From positions 6,200,001 through 6,264,000 of the forward strand of contig NZ_CM001442.1 of assembly GCF_000244915.1 (NCBI RefSeq): 64,000 nt of DNA. The letters run 5' to 3'. The position numbers were made by a program, and so were the translations under genes. Below are positions 1 to 7,813 of this stretch, one piece after another. Source of the DNA: Bradyrhizobium sp. WSM471. GTDB lineage: Bacteria > Pseudomonadota > Alphaproteobacteria > Rhizobiales > Xanthobacteraceae. Below the pieces are notes generated by a model that was given only the letters and a program-made list of their open reading frames with translations, did not search any database and was not told the DNA's origin. Each line of letters starts with the position of its first letter. Positions within the stretch are counted from its first letter, which is position 1.

Positions 1-1317
1 GAAGGTTGGCGGAATCAGATAGCCGCCGTTCACCAGCGCGTTGATGCCCATCACCGCCTGGAGCGGCGCCACCGACATGCCCTGGCCGAACGCGATGGTC
101 ACCGTGTTCAGCTCGCCCCAGCGTCGCGGCACCAGGGGAGCCGCGCTCTCCGGCAGCTCGGTGCGCAGCCGCGTCAACTGTCCCATCTTGGCAAGGAACG
201 CCTTGTGGGCCTCGACGCCCTGGCTGAGCGCGATCCGCGCCGCGCCGATATTGGACGAATAGGTGAACACTTCCTTGGTGTTGATGAAGCGTCCAAGCGC
301 GTGGCTGTCGTGAATGGTGAACTTGCCGTAGTGCAGGTTTCCGCGCGCGTCCCACGACGAATTCAAATTGATCTTGCCTGAATCCAGCGCCATCGCCAGC
401 GTGAATGCCTTGAAGGTCGATCCCATTTCGTAGACGCCGGTGGTCAGGCGATTGATGCGGTCGGGGTCGTGCGCCTCCTTCGGACTGTTGGGATCGAAGT
501 CCGGAAGGGAGACCATCGCCACGATCTCGCCGGTCTTGACGTTGGAGACGATGCCGGAGGCGGCCTTGGTGTGGTATTTCTCCTTGGCCTTCAGCAGCTC
601 GTCACGCAGTGCGTGCTCGACGCGCAGATCGACCGAGAGCTCGATCGGTTTTTGCAGCCGGTCGGTGGCAAAGCCCGCGCGATGGAGATCGGCGAGCCCC
701 TGATTGTCGAGCCACTTCTCCATGCCGGCGATGCCCTGGTTGTCGATGTTGACCAGACCGATGACGTGGGCGACCTCGTTGCCGGTCGGATAGACGCGCT
801 TGTTCTCGCGCAGGAAGCCGATGCCGGGAATGCCGAGCTTGTGGATGTCCTGCTGTTGCTTCGCCGTAATCTCGCGCTTGAGCCAGACGAATCCCTTGCG
901 CGTCTTCAGGCGCTCGCGCACCTCGGCCTCGTCGAGGTCGGGCACAGTGGCGGTCAGAAGCTCGATCGCCTCGTCCTTGTCGATGATGCGGCGCGGCTCG
1001 CCGAACAGGCTCGACGCCTTGACGTCGGTCGCGAGGATCGCACCATTGCGATCGACGATGTCGGGCCGCGCGGTCGCGACCACCTCCTGCGCCGCGGCGC
1101 GGCGCGCGCCGTGCGCGTCGGCGCCGATCGCGAACATCACGAGCCGGCCGCCGATCAGGGCGTAAACCGCGCCGAAGGCGAGCATCGCCAGGCCGACACG
1201 CGCCCGCGCCTTGGCCGCGCGATCGACGTTGCGCCCGTACAGCAGGCTGCGGATCAGCCGCTGCCGCCAAGGCTCGGTCGGCTTTTCTGCCGGTTTGGCC
1301 GGGGTCACAGCACTCAT
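1..1317 (-). CDS. ftsI: Peptidoglycan D,D-transpeptidase FtsI (PBP3), 3' end off the window
   Basis: Septal class B penicillin-binding protein that cross-links peptidoglycan at the division site in the inner membrane. 439 codons are visible. A cytoplasmic tail and one membrane segment (about residues 35-60) precede the PBP dimerisation domain and the start of the transpeptidase domain. The active-site S-T-F-K motif is S300-K303 and the S-x-N motif is S354-N356; the K-T-G motif would lie beyond the left edge. The ATG overlaps the ftsL stop by 4 bp (ATGA), so the two are translationally coupled. Truncated only by the window edge. Confidence 0.96.
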   Translation of the reverse strand, partial: MSAVTPAKPAEKPTEPWRQRLIRSLLYGRNVDRAAKARARVGLAMLAFGAVYALIGGRLVMFAIGADAHGARRAAAQEVVATARPDIVDRNGAILATDVKASSLFGEPRRIIDKDEAIELLTATVPDLDEAEVRERLKTRKGFVWLKREITAKQQQDIHKLGIPGIGFLRENKRVYPTGNEVAHVIGLVNIDNQGIAGMEKWLDNQGLADLHRAGFATDRLQKPIELSVDLRVEHALRDELLKAKEKYHTKAASGIVSNVKTGEIVAMVSLPDFDPNSPKEAHDPDRINRLTTGVYEMGSTFKAFTLAMALDSGKINLNSSWDARGNLHYGKFTIHDSHALGRFINTKEVFTYSSNIGAARIALSQGVEAHKAFLAKMGQLTRLRTELPESAAPLVPRRWGELNTVTIAFGQGMSVAPLQAVMGINALVNGGYLIPPTF

Positions 1318-1706
1318 GGCTTGTCCTCGGGCTGAGGCACGGAGCCCGTCACATTATCGGGATCGCTGGCGGCTTCGATGGTGTTGAGCATGGCGCCGAT
1401 CGGATCCGGCTCGCCCGGCCTGAACATGCGCGGCGGACGCTCGGGCAAATTCTTCAGTGAATCATATTGCGTGCCGTTGACCGGCTTGAGCTGCAGATGC
1501 CGATCGGACAGGCCTTGCAGGCGCTGGGGCGCATCGAGCTTGGCCCATTCGGAGCGCAGCGCCGCGATCGCATCGCGCTGCTCGCGGATCTCCGCATGCA
1601 GCCGCAGCACCTTTTCGGTGCGCGCCGTGGAGTCCATCTTGATCCTATAGACATAGGCCGCCGCGAAGATCAGCGCGCCGATGACGAGGAGGTGGATGAA
1701 GCGCAT
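1314..1706 (-). CDS. ftsL: Cell division protein FtsL
   Basis: Small bitopic division protein (130 aa) of the FtsQLB complex. It has an N-terminal membrane helix (about residues 5-22), then a heptad-like periplasmic coiled coil (about 25-65), and a Pro-rich tail. The sequence is weakly conserved, as is usual for FtsL; identification rests on size, topology and the position between rsmH (3 bp upstream) and ftsI (4-bp overlap). Confidence 0.88.
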   Translation of the reverse strand: MRFIHLLVIGALIFAAAYVYRIKMDSTARTEKVLRLHAEIREQRDAIAALRSEWAKLDAPQRLQGLSDRHLQLKPVNGTQYDSLKNLPERPPRMFRPGEPDPIGAMLNTIEAASDPDNVTGSVPQPEDKP

Positions 1707-1709
1707 GCG

Positions 1710-2699
1710 CTAGCCACCTCTCATGACGTCGGAGAGTTTTGGCCAGGACGATTGCTCGCGATCGTCATGCGCGGGCGCCGAGGTGCGCTCGCCGGCGCGC
1801 AGTTTTGCCGACCGCGCGCGCGGGTTATGCGCGACTTCGTTTTCGCCTGCAATCACCGGCCGCCGCGTCAGCAGCTGAAAGCTCGGCACCGCCTGAGACA
1901 CTTCCGGCAGATGGCGTGAGCCGCCACCCGTCTTGCTACGCTCGGCGAGAAAATTCTTGACGATGCGATCTTCCAGCGAATGGAACGAGACGACCACGAG
2001 GCGACCACCGGGCTTGAGCACACGCTCGGCAGCGATGAGTGCGTTCTGGAGTTCCTCGAGCTCTTCGTTGACGAAGATGCGCAGGGCCTGGAACGTCCGC
2101 GTCGCCGGGTGAATATCCCCAGGCTTGGAACGAACCACCCTGCCGACGAGATCGGCGAGCGCGCGCGTGGTGGTGAACGGCGTCTCCTGACGGTCCGCGA
2201 CGATGGCGCGGGCGATGCGACGCGACTGCCGCTCTTCGCCGAGGAGATAGATGATATCGGCGAGATCGCCTTCCGATGCGCGCGCCACGACATCGGCCGC
2301 AGTCGGGCCTGCCTGCCCCATCCGCATGTCGAGCGGACCATCGAGGCGGAACGAGAAGCCGCGGCCGGCCTGGTCGAGCTGCATCGAGGACACCCCGACA
2401 TCCATCACGACGCCGACGACGTCATCGACGCGTTGAGCCGCGCAGATTTCGGCGAGGTTGGAGAAGCGATCTTCAACGAGCGTCAGCCGGCCCGCCGAGC
2501 GTTCGACCAGCTCGGCGCCGCCCTCGATCGCAGTACGATCGCGATCGATGGCAATCACCCGGGTTCCCGGCACGTCAAGAATCGCACGGCTGTAGCCGCC
2601 GGCGCCAAACGTCGCGTCGATGTATAGGCCGCCTTCGCGCGGGGCGAGGTGGTCGATGGCCTCACGGCCAAGAACGGGGATGTGCGGAGCCGAACTCAT
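1710..2699 (-). CDS. rsmH: 16S rRNA m4C1402 methyltransferase RsmH (MraW)
   Basis: N4-methylates C1402 of 16S rRNA using S-adenosylmethionine. 329 aa from the ATG at 2699, the usual family length. It opens with the [15 protein letters not shown] segment followed by the SAM-binding motif [12 protein letters not shown], and carries the typical [17 protein letters not shown] block near the C-terminus. An in-frame upstream extension is open but has no family similarity, so I chose the 2699 start. First recognisable gene of the dcw cluster here; ftsL follows 3 bp later. Confidence 0.96.
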   Translation of the reverse strand: MSSAPHIPVLGREAIDHLAPREGGLYIDATFGAGGYSRAILDVPGTRVIAIDRDRTAIEGGAELVERSAGRLTLVEDRFSNLAEICAAQRVDDVVGVVMDVGVSSMQLDQAGRGFSFRLDGPLDMRMGQAGPTAADVVARASEGDLADIIYLLGEERQSRRIARAIVADRQETPFTTTRALADLVGRVVRSKPGDIHPATRTFQALRIFVNEELEELQNALIAAERVLKPGGRLVVVSFHSLEDRIVKNFLAERSKTGGGSRHLPEVSQAVPSFQLLTRRPVIAGENEVAHNPRARSAKLRAGERTSAPAHDDREQSSWPKLSDVMRGG

Positions 2700-3224
2700 G
2701 CGCCAGGCCTGCCAATCGCCCCGCCGGACTCCCAGGTGAGATCGGGGACGAACAAGCTCATAGCGCCTCGAATGATTCCGCGTCGCGGCGGTTCCACGAC
2801 CCAACCCCCGTCCAACATGGTTACCGTGCCCGGTCGTCCCGGGCCACCAACCCAGTATTCCCCTTGGAACTTGTCGGGCAGCCATGGGATTTCGAGCCAA
2901 AATACGCTTTGGCCGCCTCCGGACGCGGGTCGGCTCTTCATCTCTCAGTAACGGCCCTTAGCGTTAAGAAAGCGTTGATCGGCTCGCGACAAGTCGAAAA
3001 GCTGACGCGGCGGTGATGCTTCATCCACACACATGCGCCAAAATGCATCCGTTAACCGCGTCGCGCGATTGCGCACGAGCGAGGGTAAAGGAATAGTAAA
3101 GAGAAGGGCTTGGCCCACACACTCTCTCTATCTCGAGCTGTCTATGTCGTCCGGTTCGTCCACGCCGTCTGGATCTGATTCGAAGCGTCAACGTGTTCTC
3201 CCGGTTCCCAAGGCCGCCGCGAGC
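2700..3224. promoter_or_regulatory. Divergent intergenic region: dcw leader and amidase promoter
   Basis: About 525 bp between rsmH (minus) and the amidase (plus). MraZ, the usual first dcw gene, is not encoded here. An 81-codon minus-strand frame (2696-2941) overlaps the rsmH start by 4 bp, but it matches nothing I recognise and its third codon positions are not strongly GC-rich, so I treat the stretch as leader and promoter DNA. No specific promoter elements could be assigned with confidence. Confidence 0.5.
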
Positions 3225-4007
3225 ATGCGGACGTTCGAGCCGGACTCCTCGATCGTCTCCGACATCATCCCCTCACCGAACCATGGCGACCGTAACAAGG
3301 GCCGGCAGCCCGATATGATCGTGCTGCATTACACCGGCATGCCCGACGTCGAAGGTGCGCTGGCGCGGCTCTGCTCCGCGGGCACCGAGGTGTCGGCACA
3401 TTACGTCGTGCTGGAAGACGGCCGCATCGTGCAATGCGTGCCGGAGGCCAGGCGCGCCTGGCATGCCGGCGTCTCGTCCTGGTCCGGCGAGGACGACATC
3501 AATTCCTGCTCGATCGGGATCGAGATCGTCAATCGCGGCCACGATTGGGGCTATCCGGAGTTTCCGCTGCGCCAGATCGCCGCCGTGATCGCACTGTGCC
3601 GCGGCATCATGCTCCGCCGCAAGGTGCCCGCGCACCGGGTGCTCGGCCATTCCGATGTGGCGCCCGCGCGCAAGAAAGATCCCGGCGAAAAATTTCCGTG
3701 GCATTCGCTCGCCAATTCCGGTGTCGGCCACTGGGTCACGCCCGCGCCGGTGGTGCGCGGCGAGAGCCTGATGCTCGGCACCATCAGCGACGAGGTGCTG
3801 AGCCTGCAGCAGGCGCTCGCCCGATACGGCTACGGCGTTCCCCTCACCGGCAAATACGACGCCGCGACCATGGAAGTCGTCACCGCTTTCCAGCGCCATT
3901 TCCGCCCGGCGCGACTGGATGGGGTCGCGGATCACTCGACGCTGTCGACCTTGCAGGCGCTGTTGGGAAGCTTGCCGGCGGAGGGAACGGCGGTCGCGTC
4001 GAAATAG
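3225..4007 (+). CDS. N-acetylmuramoyl-L-alanine amidase with PG-binding domain
   Basis: Zinc amidase of the amidase_2/AmiD type that cleaves the MurNAc-L-Ala bond in peptidoglycan turnover. About 260 aa from this start. The catalytic domain (about residues 10-165) includes the zinc-ligand contexts VLHYTGM and the distal LGHSDVAPARKKDPG, and is followed by a C-terminal PG_binding_1 domain (about 180-250). In-frame ATGs at 3144 and 3033 are alternatives. I chose 3225 because homology-like sequence begins at MRTFEPDSS; none of the three has a strong ribosome site. Divergent from the dcw operon, fitting a cell-wall role. Confidence 0.88.
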   Translation: MRTFEPDSSIVSDIIPSPNHGDRNKGRQPDMIVLHYTGMPDVEGALARLCSAGTEVSAHYVVLEDGRIVQCVPEARRAWHAGVSSWSGEDDINSCSIGIEIVNRGHDWGYPEFPLRQIAAVIALCRGIMLRRKVPAHRVLGHSDVAPARKKDPGEKFPWHSLANSGVGHWVTPAPVVRGESLMLGTISDEVLSLQQALARYGYGVPLTGKYDAATMEVVTAFQRHFRPARLDGVADHSTLSTLQALLGSLPAEGTAVASK

Positions 4008-4033
4008 TTGACGTCTTCGAGAACGTCTTGCTC

Positions 4034-4118
4034 CGTCATGCCCGGGCTTGTCCCGGGCATCCACGTCTTTGTCGCACAGGAAGAACGTGGATGGCCGGGA
4101 CAAGCCCGGCCATGACGG
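4034..4118. repeat. Dispersed palindromic repeat, family A
   Basis: Long inverted repeat: CGTCATGCCCGGGCTTGTCC on the left, its imperfect complement ending GGCCATGACGG on the right, with a GTGGATGGCCG arm. A near-identical copy is at 30119-30205 and a diverged one at 35223-35384. It lies between two convergent stop codons and could act as a bidirectional hairpin. Confidence 0.9.
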
Positions 4119-4121
4119 AAT

Positions 4122-5354
4122 TCAGTTCATCTCCCTCATCCTTCGCGCATAAAGTCGTTGCAGCGGCTCGAGCTGCGTCGCCTCCGTCGCCGCGCGATAG
4201 GCCTCGCGCGCCTCCTCCTTCCGGCCGAGCCGCCGCAACAAATCCGCCCGCACCGCCGGCAACAGCTCGTAGCCATGAAGCCCGCCCCGCGCCGTAATCG
4301 CATCCACGAGATCGAGCGCGCGTGCGGGACCATCGACCATCGACATTGCCGCTGCGTGATTCAGCTCGATCACCGGTGACGGATTGATCCGCAGCAGCAC
4401 TTCATAGAGCCCGGCAATCTGCGGCCAGTCTGTCTGCTCATAGCTCGGCGCACGCGCATGCAACGCAGCGATCGCAGCTTGTACTCCATAGGGCTGTGGC
4501 GGGCCGGGCACGCGCAGTGCGTCGTCCACCAGACGCAGACCTTCCTCGATCTGTGCACGGTCCCACCGCGAGCGATCCTGCTCTTCCAGCAGCACGATGT
4601 CGCCCGCGGCGGTCTGGCGCCCTGCGCGGCGCGCATCGTGCAGCAGCATCAGCGCCAGCAGGCCCTTGATCCCCGCGCGATCGGGTAGCAGCCGGTCGAG
4701 CAAGCGGCCAAGCCGGATGGCCTCGGCCGCAAGATCGGGCCGCATCAAATCCGCACCCGATGTCGCCACATAGCCTTCGGTGAAGACGAGATAGATCACG
4801 GCAAGCACACCGTCGAGCCGCTGCACCAGCGTGCCGCGCTCGGGGACCTCATAGGGAATGCCGGCGAGCCTGATCTTCTGCTTGGCGCGGACGAGGCGCT
4901 GCCCCATTGCCTCCTCAGTGACGAGGAACGCGCGCGCGACCTGCGCCGTGGAGAGCCCGCAGACGGTGCGCAGCGTCAGCGCGACCTGGACTTCGGGCGC
5001 AAATGCAGGATGGCAGCAGGTGAAGATCAGCCGCAGCATATCGTCGTCGAGCATTGCCGGCGGCTCGGCGGTCGCTTGCGCGTTCAGCTCGAGCTCGTGC
5101 ACGAGCGCCTGCTCCTTGCCGCGGAAGACGGCCTGGCGCCTGATACGGTCGATCGCCTTGTGCCTGGCGACATTGACCAGCCAGGCGCGCGGATTGTCGG
5201 GGAACTCGCACGCCGGCCAGCGCTCCAGTGCCACCGCAAAGGCGTCCTGGAGTGCGTCCTCGGCGAGATCGAAATCGCCGACGAGGCGGATCAGCGTGGC
5301 CAGCGCCCGCCCCGCCTCGTCGCGGAAGATCTTGTCGATCTCGGACAGTGTCAT
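4122..5354 (-). CDS. ECF-type RNA polymerase sigma factor with C-terminal helical (TPR-like) domain
   Basis: About 410 aa, of the COG4941 type. The N-terminal third has sigma region 2 (around DFDLAEDALQDAFAVALERW) and region 4 (GLSTAQVARAFLVTEEAMGQ). The C-terminal two thirds are an all-helical TPR-like region typical of this subgroup and absent from ordinary ECF factors. The ATG at 5354 was chosen because the upstream in-frame extension is Arg/Ser-rich without similarity. It follows a YciI-family gene by 22 bp in the same direction, a pairing common for this subgroup. No membrane anti-sigma factor is encoded nearby. Confidence 0.9.
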   Translation of the reverse strand: MTLSEIDKIFRDEAGRALATLIRLVGDFDLAEDALQDAFAVALERWPACEFPDNPRAWLVNVARHKAIDRIRRQAVFRGKEQALVHELELNAQATAEPPAMLDDDMLRLIFTCCHPAFAPEVQVALTLRTVCGLSTAQVARAFLVTEEAMGQRLVRAKQKIRLAGIPYEVPERGTLVQRLDGVLAVIYLVFTEGYVATSGADLMRPDLAAEAIRLGRLLDRLLPDRAGIKGLLALMLLHDARRAGRQTAAGDIVLLEEQDRSRWDRAQIEEGLRLVDDALRVPGPPQPYGVQAAIAALHARAPSYEQTDWPQIAGLYEVLLRINPSPVIELNHAAAMSMVDGPARALDLVDAITARGGLHGYELLPAVRADLLRRLGRKEEAREAYRAATEATQLEPLQRLYARRMREMN

Positions 5355-5376
5355 GTGACGATGTGCGGCTGCGCCA

Positions 5377-5730
5377 TCACTTGTCGTAGACCCAGATCGG
5401 CCGCACCTCGATCGAGCCGATGCGCGCCGACGGAATCCGCGACGCGATCTCGATCGCAGTATCGAGATCCTTGGCCTCCACGAGGTAATAGCCGCCGAGC
5501 TGCTCGCGCGTTTCGGCAAACGGGCCATCGGTCGTCAGCGTCTTGCCATCGCGCACGCGGACCGTCGTCGCGGTCGTGGTCGGCTGCAAACGGTCGCCAG
5601 CCTTGAAATTGCCGCTCTGGATGATGCCTTGCGTGAAGGTCTGATATTCCGCCGTCATCTGTTGGCCGGCAGCCGGACGCATATTCGCGTACTCGGCTTC
5701 GTTCTGGTAGATCATCAGCAAATACTGCAT
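5377..5730 (-). CDS. YciI-family protein
   Basis: 117 aa single-domain protein with the family opening MQYLLMIYQNEAEY and the conserved DGPFAETREQLGGYYLVEA segment; ferredoxin-like dimer fold. Small YciI/DGPF proteins are often next to COG4941 sigma factors, as here, where it is the first gene of the pair. The biochemical role is not established; I infer a shared stress-response unit with the sigma factor. Confidence 0.88.
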   Translation of the reverse strand: MQYLLMIYQNEAEYANMRPAAGQQMTAEYQTFTQGIIQSGNFKAGDRLQPTTTATTVRVRDGKTLTTDGPFAETREQLGGYYLVEAKDLDTAIEIASRIPSARIGSIEVRPIWVYDK

Positions 5731-5875
5731 CGCCTAACTCCTGTTGCACGGCTGGATTGCCGACATCCAGTCGAACGGGACACGCGCCCAACGACATCTT
5801 CAGGATAAATTATTTCGGGCGAACCGCGCATGGCGATATCGGCTTGCGGAACCGACACAAATGCTTCATGCGTAA

Positions 5876-6363
5876 GCCGTCAGTCGGCCGGACGGCCGCT
5901 CCGGCAAGTGCCGAAAGGCCGCCGGGGAGGAAAGTCCGGGCTCCCTTGACATACGGTGCCGGATAACGTCCGGCGGGGGCGACCCCAGGGAAAGTGCCAC
6001 AGAGAACGAACCGCCCGCCTTCGCCCCTTCGGGGCTTCGGCGAGGCAGGCCCGCAAGGCTTGCCACGTCGTAGCAGCGTCAGCTGCGTAGACGGGTAAGG
6101 GTGAAAAGGTGCGGTAAGAGCGCACCGCGGCTGCGGCAACGGAGCCGGCATGGTAAACCCCACCGGGAGCAAAACCGAATAGGGACGGCATAGCGGGCTG
6201 TTCGCGAAAGCGATAACGCCGCGGGGCGATGTCAGGCCCGCCGTCCGGGTAGGTTGCTCGAGGCCATGTGCAAACATGGTCCCAGAGGAATGGCCGTCAC
6301 GTATCGTTCGCGCAAGCGGACGGTGCCCTACAGAACCCGGCTTACAGGCCGGCTGATATCTTG
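5876..6363 (+). ncRNA. rnpB: RNase P RNA (bacterial class A)
   Basis: Catalytic RNA that matures tRNA 5' ends. The conserved GGGGAGGAAAGTCCGGGCTC block is at about 5933-5952 and the conserved 3' segment around 6325-6360 ends ACCCGGCTTACAGGCCGGCT. Helix P1 forms between 5879-5889 and 6347-6357 with G-U pairs. It is somewhat long, with extra stems such as the one around 6023-6044. Ends are approximate. Open frames on the opposite strand are spurious. Confidence 0.95.
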
Positions 6364-6367
6364 CAAC

Positions 6368-6400
6368 GAGGGGCTCTATGCTGACCGCATCGAGCCCCTC
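6368..6400 (+). terminator. Hairpin after rnpB
   Basis: Perfect 9-bp stem GAGGGGCTC/GAGCCCCTC (6368-6376 with 6392-6400) starting about 5 bp after the RNase P RNA. Only a weak T run (ATTTGG) follows, so termination is likely but not certain. Confidence 0.65.
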
Positions 6401-6412
6401 ACCATTTGGCGC

Positions 6413-6514
6413 CGTCATTCCGGGGCTCGCGAAGCGAGAACCCGGAATCCATCAAGCCACAGAGTCTGTAGAGGAATGGATTCCGGGCTCGTGCTGCGCA
6501 CGCCCCGGAATGAC
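6413..6514. repeat. Dispersed palindromic repeat, family C (GTCATTCCGGGGC)
   Basis: Begins CGTCATTCCGGGGCTCGCGA and ends with the complement GCCCCGGAATGAC, with an inner GGAATCCAT/ATGGATTCC pair. A second copy is at 49265-49370. It ends 10 bp from the stop of the hydrolase gene. Confidence 0.9.
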
Positions 6515-6523
6515 CACTGTGAG

Positions 6524-7252
6524 TTAGCCGACGATCTTCTCCAACACCGCCATCAGCGCCTCCGGCGCTGTCACGTTCGGCGCGTGACTGGCGTCGAGAT
6601 CGAAAGTGCGCCAGCCATCCTCGCTCTTGGTGCGCCGGGCGAACTGCCCGAACACGTCGCCCGGCGGAATGCGCGTGCAATAGATGTAGCTGCGCGGCAT
6701 CGCCGGCTCGCCATGTTCGAGCTTCAGCCTCGTCTCGAAACATTTGATCGGCATGTTGATCCGGCGCGCGTTGAGCCAGTCGAGATCGGCCTGCGGCGTA
6801 TCCGGCGGCGGCGGGTTCGGCGGGATGCGGTAGCCGTCGCCAGAGCTTGCTGCCTTGCGCATCGGCTCGCGCCCGCCCTCATTGAGATCGAATAGCGACT
6901 GGCCGTCACGCGGCACGAAGGCGTCGAGATAGATCAATTGCGTCACCCGCTCGCGCGCGCGATCGGCGACGCCGGTGGCGACCATGCCGCCATAGCTATG
7001 GCCGAGCAGCACGATGTCCTCGAGGTCCTCAAACCTGATGACGTTGAGAATGTCCTGGATGTGCGTGTCGAGATCGATCGCGGGACTGGCCAGATGCGCG
7101 CGCTCGCCGAGCCCGGTATAGGTCGGCGCAATCAGACGATGGCCGGCCTGCGCCATCAGCGGATGCATCTTCTTCCAGGCCCATCCGCCGGACCACGCGC
7201 CGTGACAGAGCAGGAAGGTTTTTGAGCGTGCGGCCATCGGCGTTTCCATCAT
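6524..7252 (-). CDS. Alpha/beta-fold hydrolase
   Basis: 242 aa, full length for the family. The oxyanion HGAWSGGWAW motif is near residue 17, the nucleophile elbow GHSYGG near residue 85, and the catalytic His is in DASHAPNVTAPEAL near the C-terminus. It resembles the esterase/salicylate-hydrolase-like group (plant MES-type and bacterial relatives). Substrate unknown. Starts with a Met pair; ATG at 7252 or the in-frame ATG at 7237 are both possible. Confidence 0.88.
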   Translation of the reverse strand: MMETPMAARSKTFLLCHGAWSGGWAWKKMHPLMAQAGHRLIAPTYTGLGERAHLASPAIDLDTHIQDILNVIRFEDLEDIVLLGHSYGGMVATGVADRARERVTQLIYLDAFVPRDGQSLFDLNEGGREPMRKAASSGDGYRIPPNPPPPDTPQADLDWLNARRINMPIKCFETRLKLEHGEPAMPRSYIYCTRIPPGDVFGQFARRTKSEDGWRTFDLDASHAPNVTAPEALMAVLEKIVG

Positions 7253-7314
7253 TCTTGTTTGTACGATGGAGTGTAGCGGGCGACCCCGCGATGTAAACGC
7301 TATGGCTCTTTAAG

Positions 7315-7749
7315 TCATGCCGCGCGCGTGTTCACCTTCACGAAAACGGGTGCACCCTGACCAGCTTCGCGCCGCAGCTTGCCCGGCTCAAAACCGTGCA
7401 TGCCGATCTGCCATTGCAGCCCGACGATGGCACCCTTGGTCGGCTGCAGCAGCGCGAGCGAAGCGAACAAGGTCACCGGCAGCCACACCGCCAGTTGCAG
7501 CCAAACGGCCGGCGCATAGGCGGTTTCGATCGCGAGGATCGCAGGGACCACGAGATGGCCGACGACGACCATCACGAGATAGGCCGGAAAATCGTCGGCG
7601 CGCTGGTGGAACAGCTCCTCGCCGCAATGGTCGCAGGTATCCGCCACCTTCAGGAAACGGCCGAATGCATGCCCTTCGCCGCAGTTCGGGCACTTGCCCC
7701 GAAATCCGCGCCACATCGCTTTTGCCAGAGAGACTGAACCGGTCGCCAT
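7315..7749 (-). CDS. DUF983 family zinc-ribbon membrane protein
   Basis: 144 aa. The N-terminus has a zinc ribbon (C-P-N-C near residue 18 and C-D-H-C near residue 38), followed by two membrane helices (about 55-75 and 80-100). This is the DUF983 layout, often found near cytochrome oxidase genes though not here. Divergent from the MocR regulator with 64 bp between the starts; a paired direct repeat lies in that gap, so it is a candidate MocR target. Confidence 0.85.
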   Translation of the reverse strand: MATGSVSLAKAMWRGFRGKCPNCGEGHAFGRFLKVADTCDHCGEELFHQRADDFPAYLVMVVVGHLVVPAILAIETAYAPAVWLQLAVWLPVTLFASLALLQPTKGAIVGLQWQIGMHGFEPGKLRREAGQGAPVFVKVNTRAA

Positions 7750-7773
7750 GACCCCACCTCTTCCTTTTTATTG

Positions 7774-7803
7774 ATCCATACAATACTATCTTGCATCCAT
7801 ACA
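7774..7803. promoter_or_regulatory. Candidate MocR operator: direct repeats 21 bp apart
   Basis: ATCCATACA occurs at 7774-7782 and again at 7795-7803, exactly 21 bp (two helical turns) apart, in the 64-bp gap between DUF983 and the MocR gene. MocR/GntR regulators are known to bind paired direct repeats. The assignment is inference from position and spacing. Confidence 0.55.
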
Positions 7804-7813
7804 TTCAAAGGAT

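Noticed and set aside
5810..6418. Minus-strand reading frames of 66-202 codons opposite rnpB
   Set aside because: They are the antisense of RNase P RNA. The RNA's conserved blocks and P1 pairing explain the sequence; such proteins are well-known mis-annotations.
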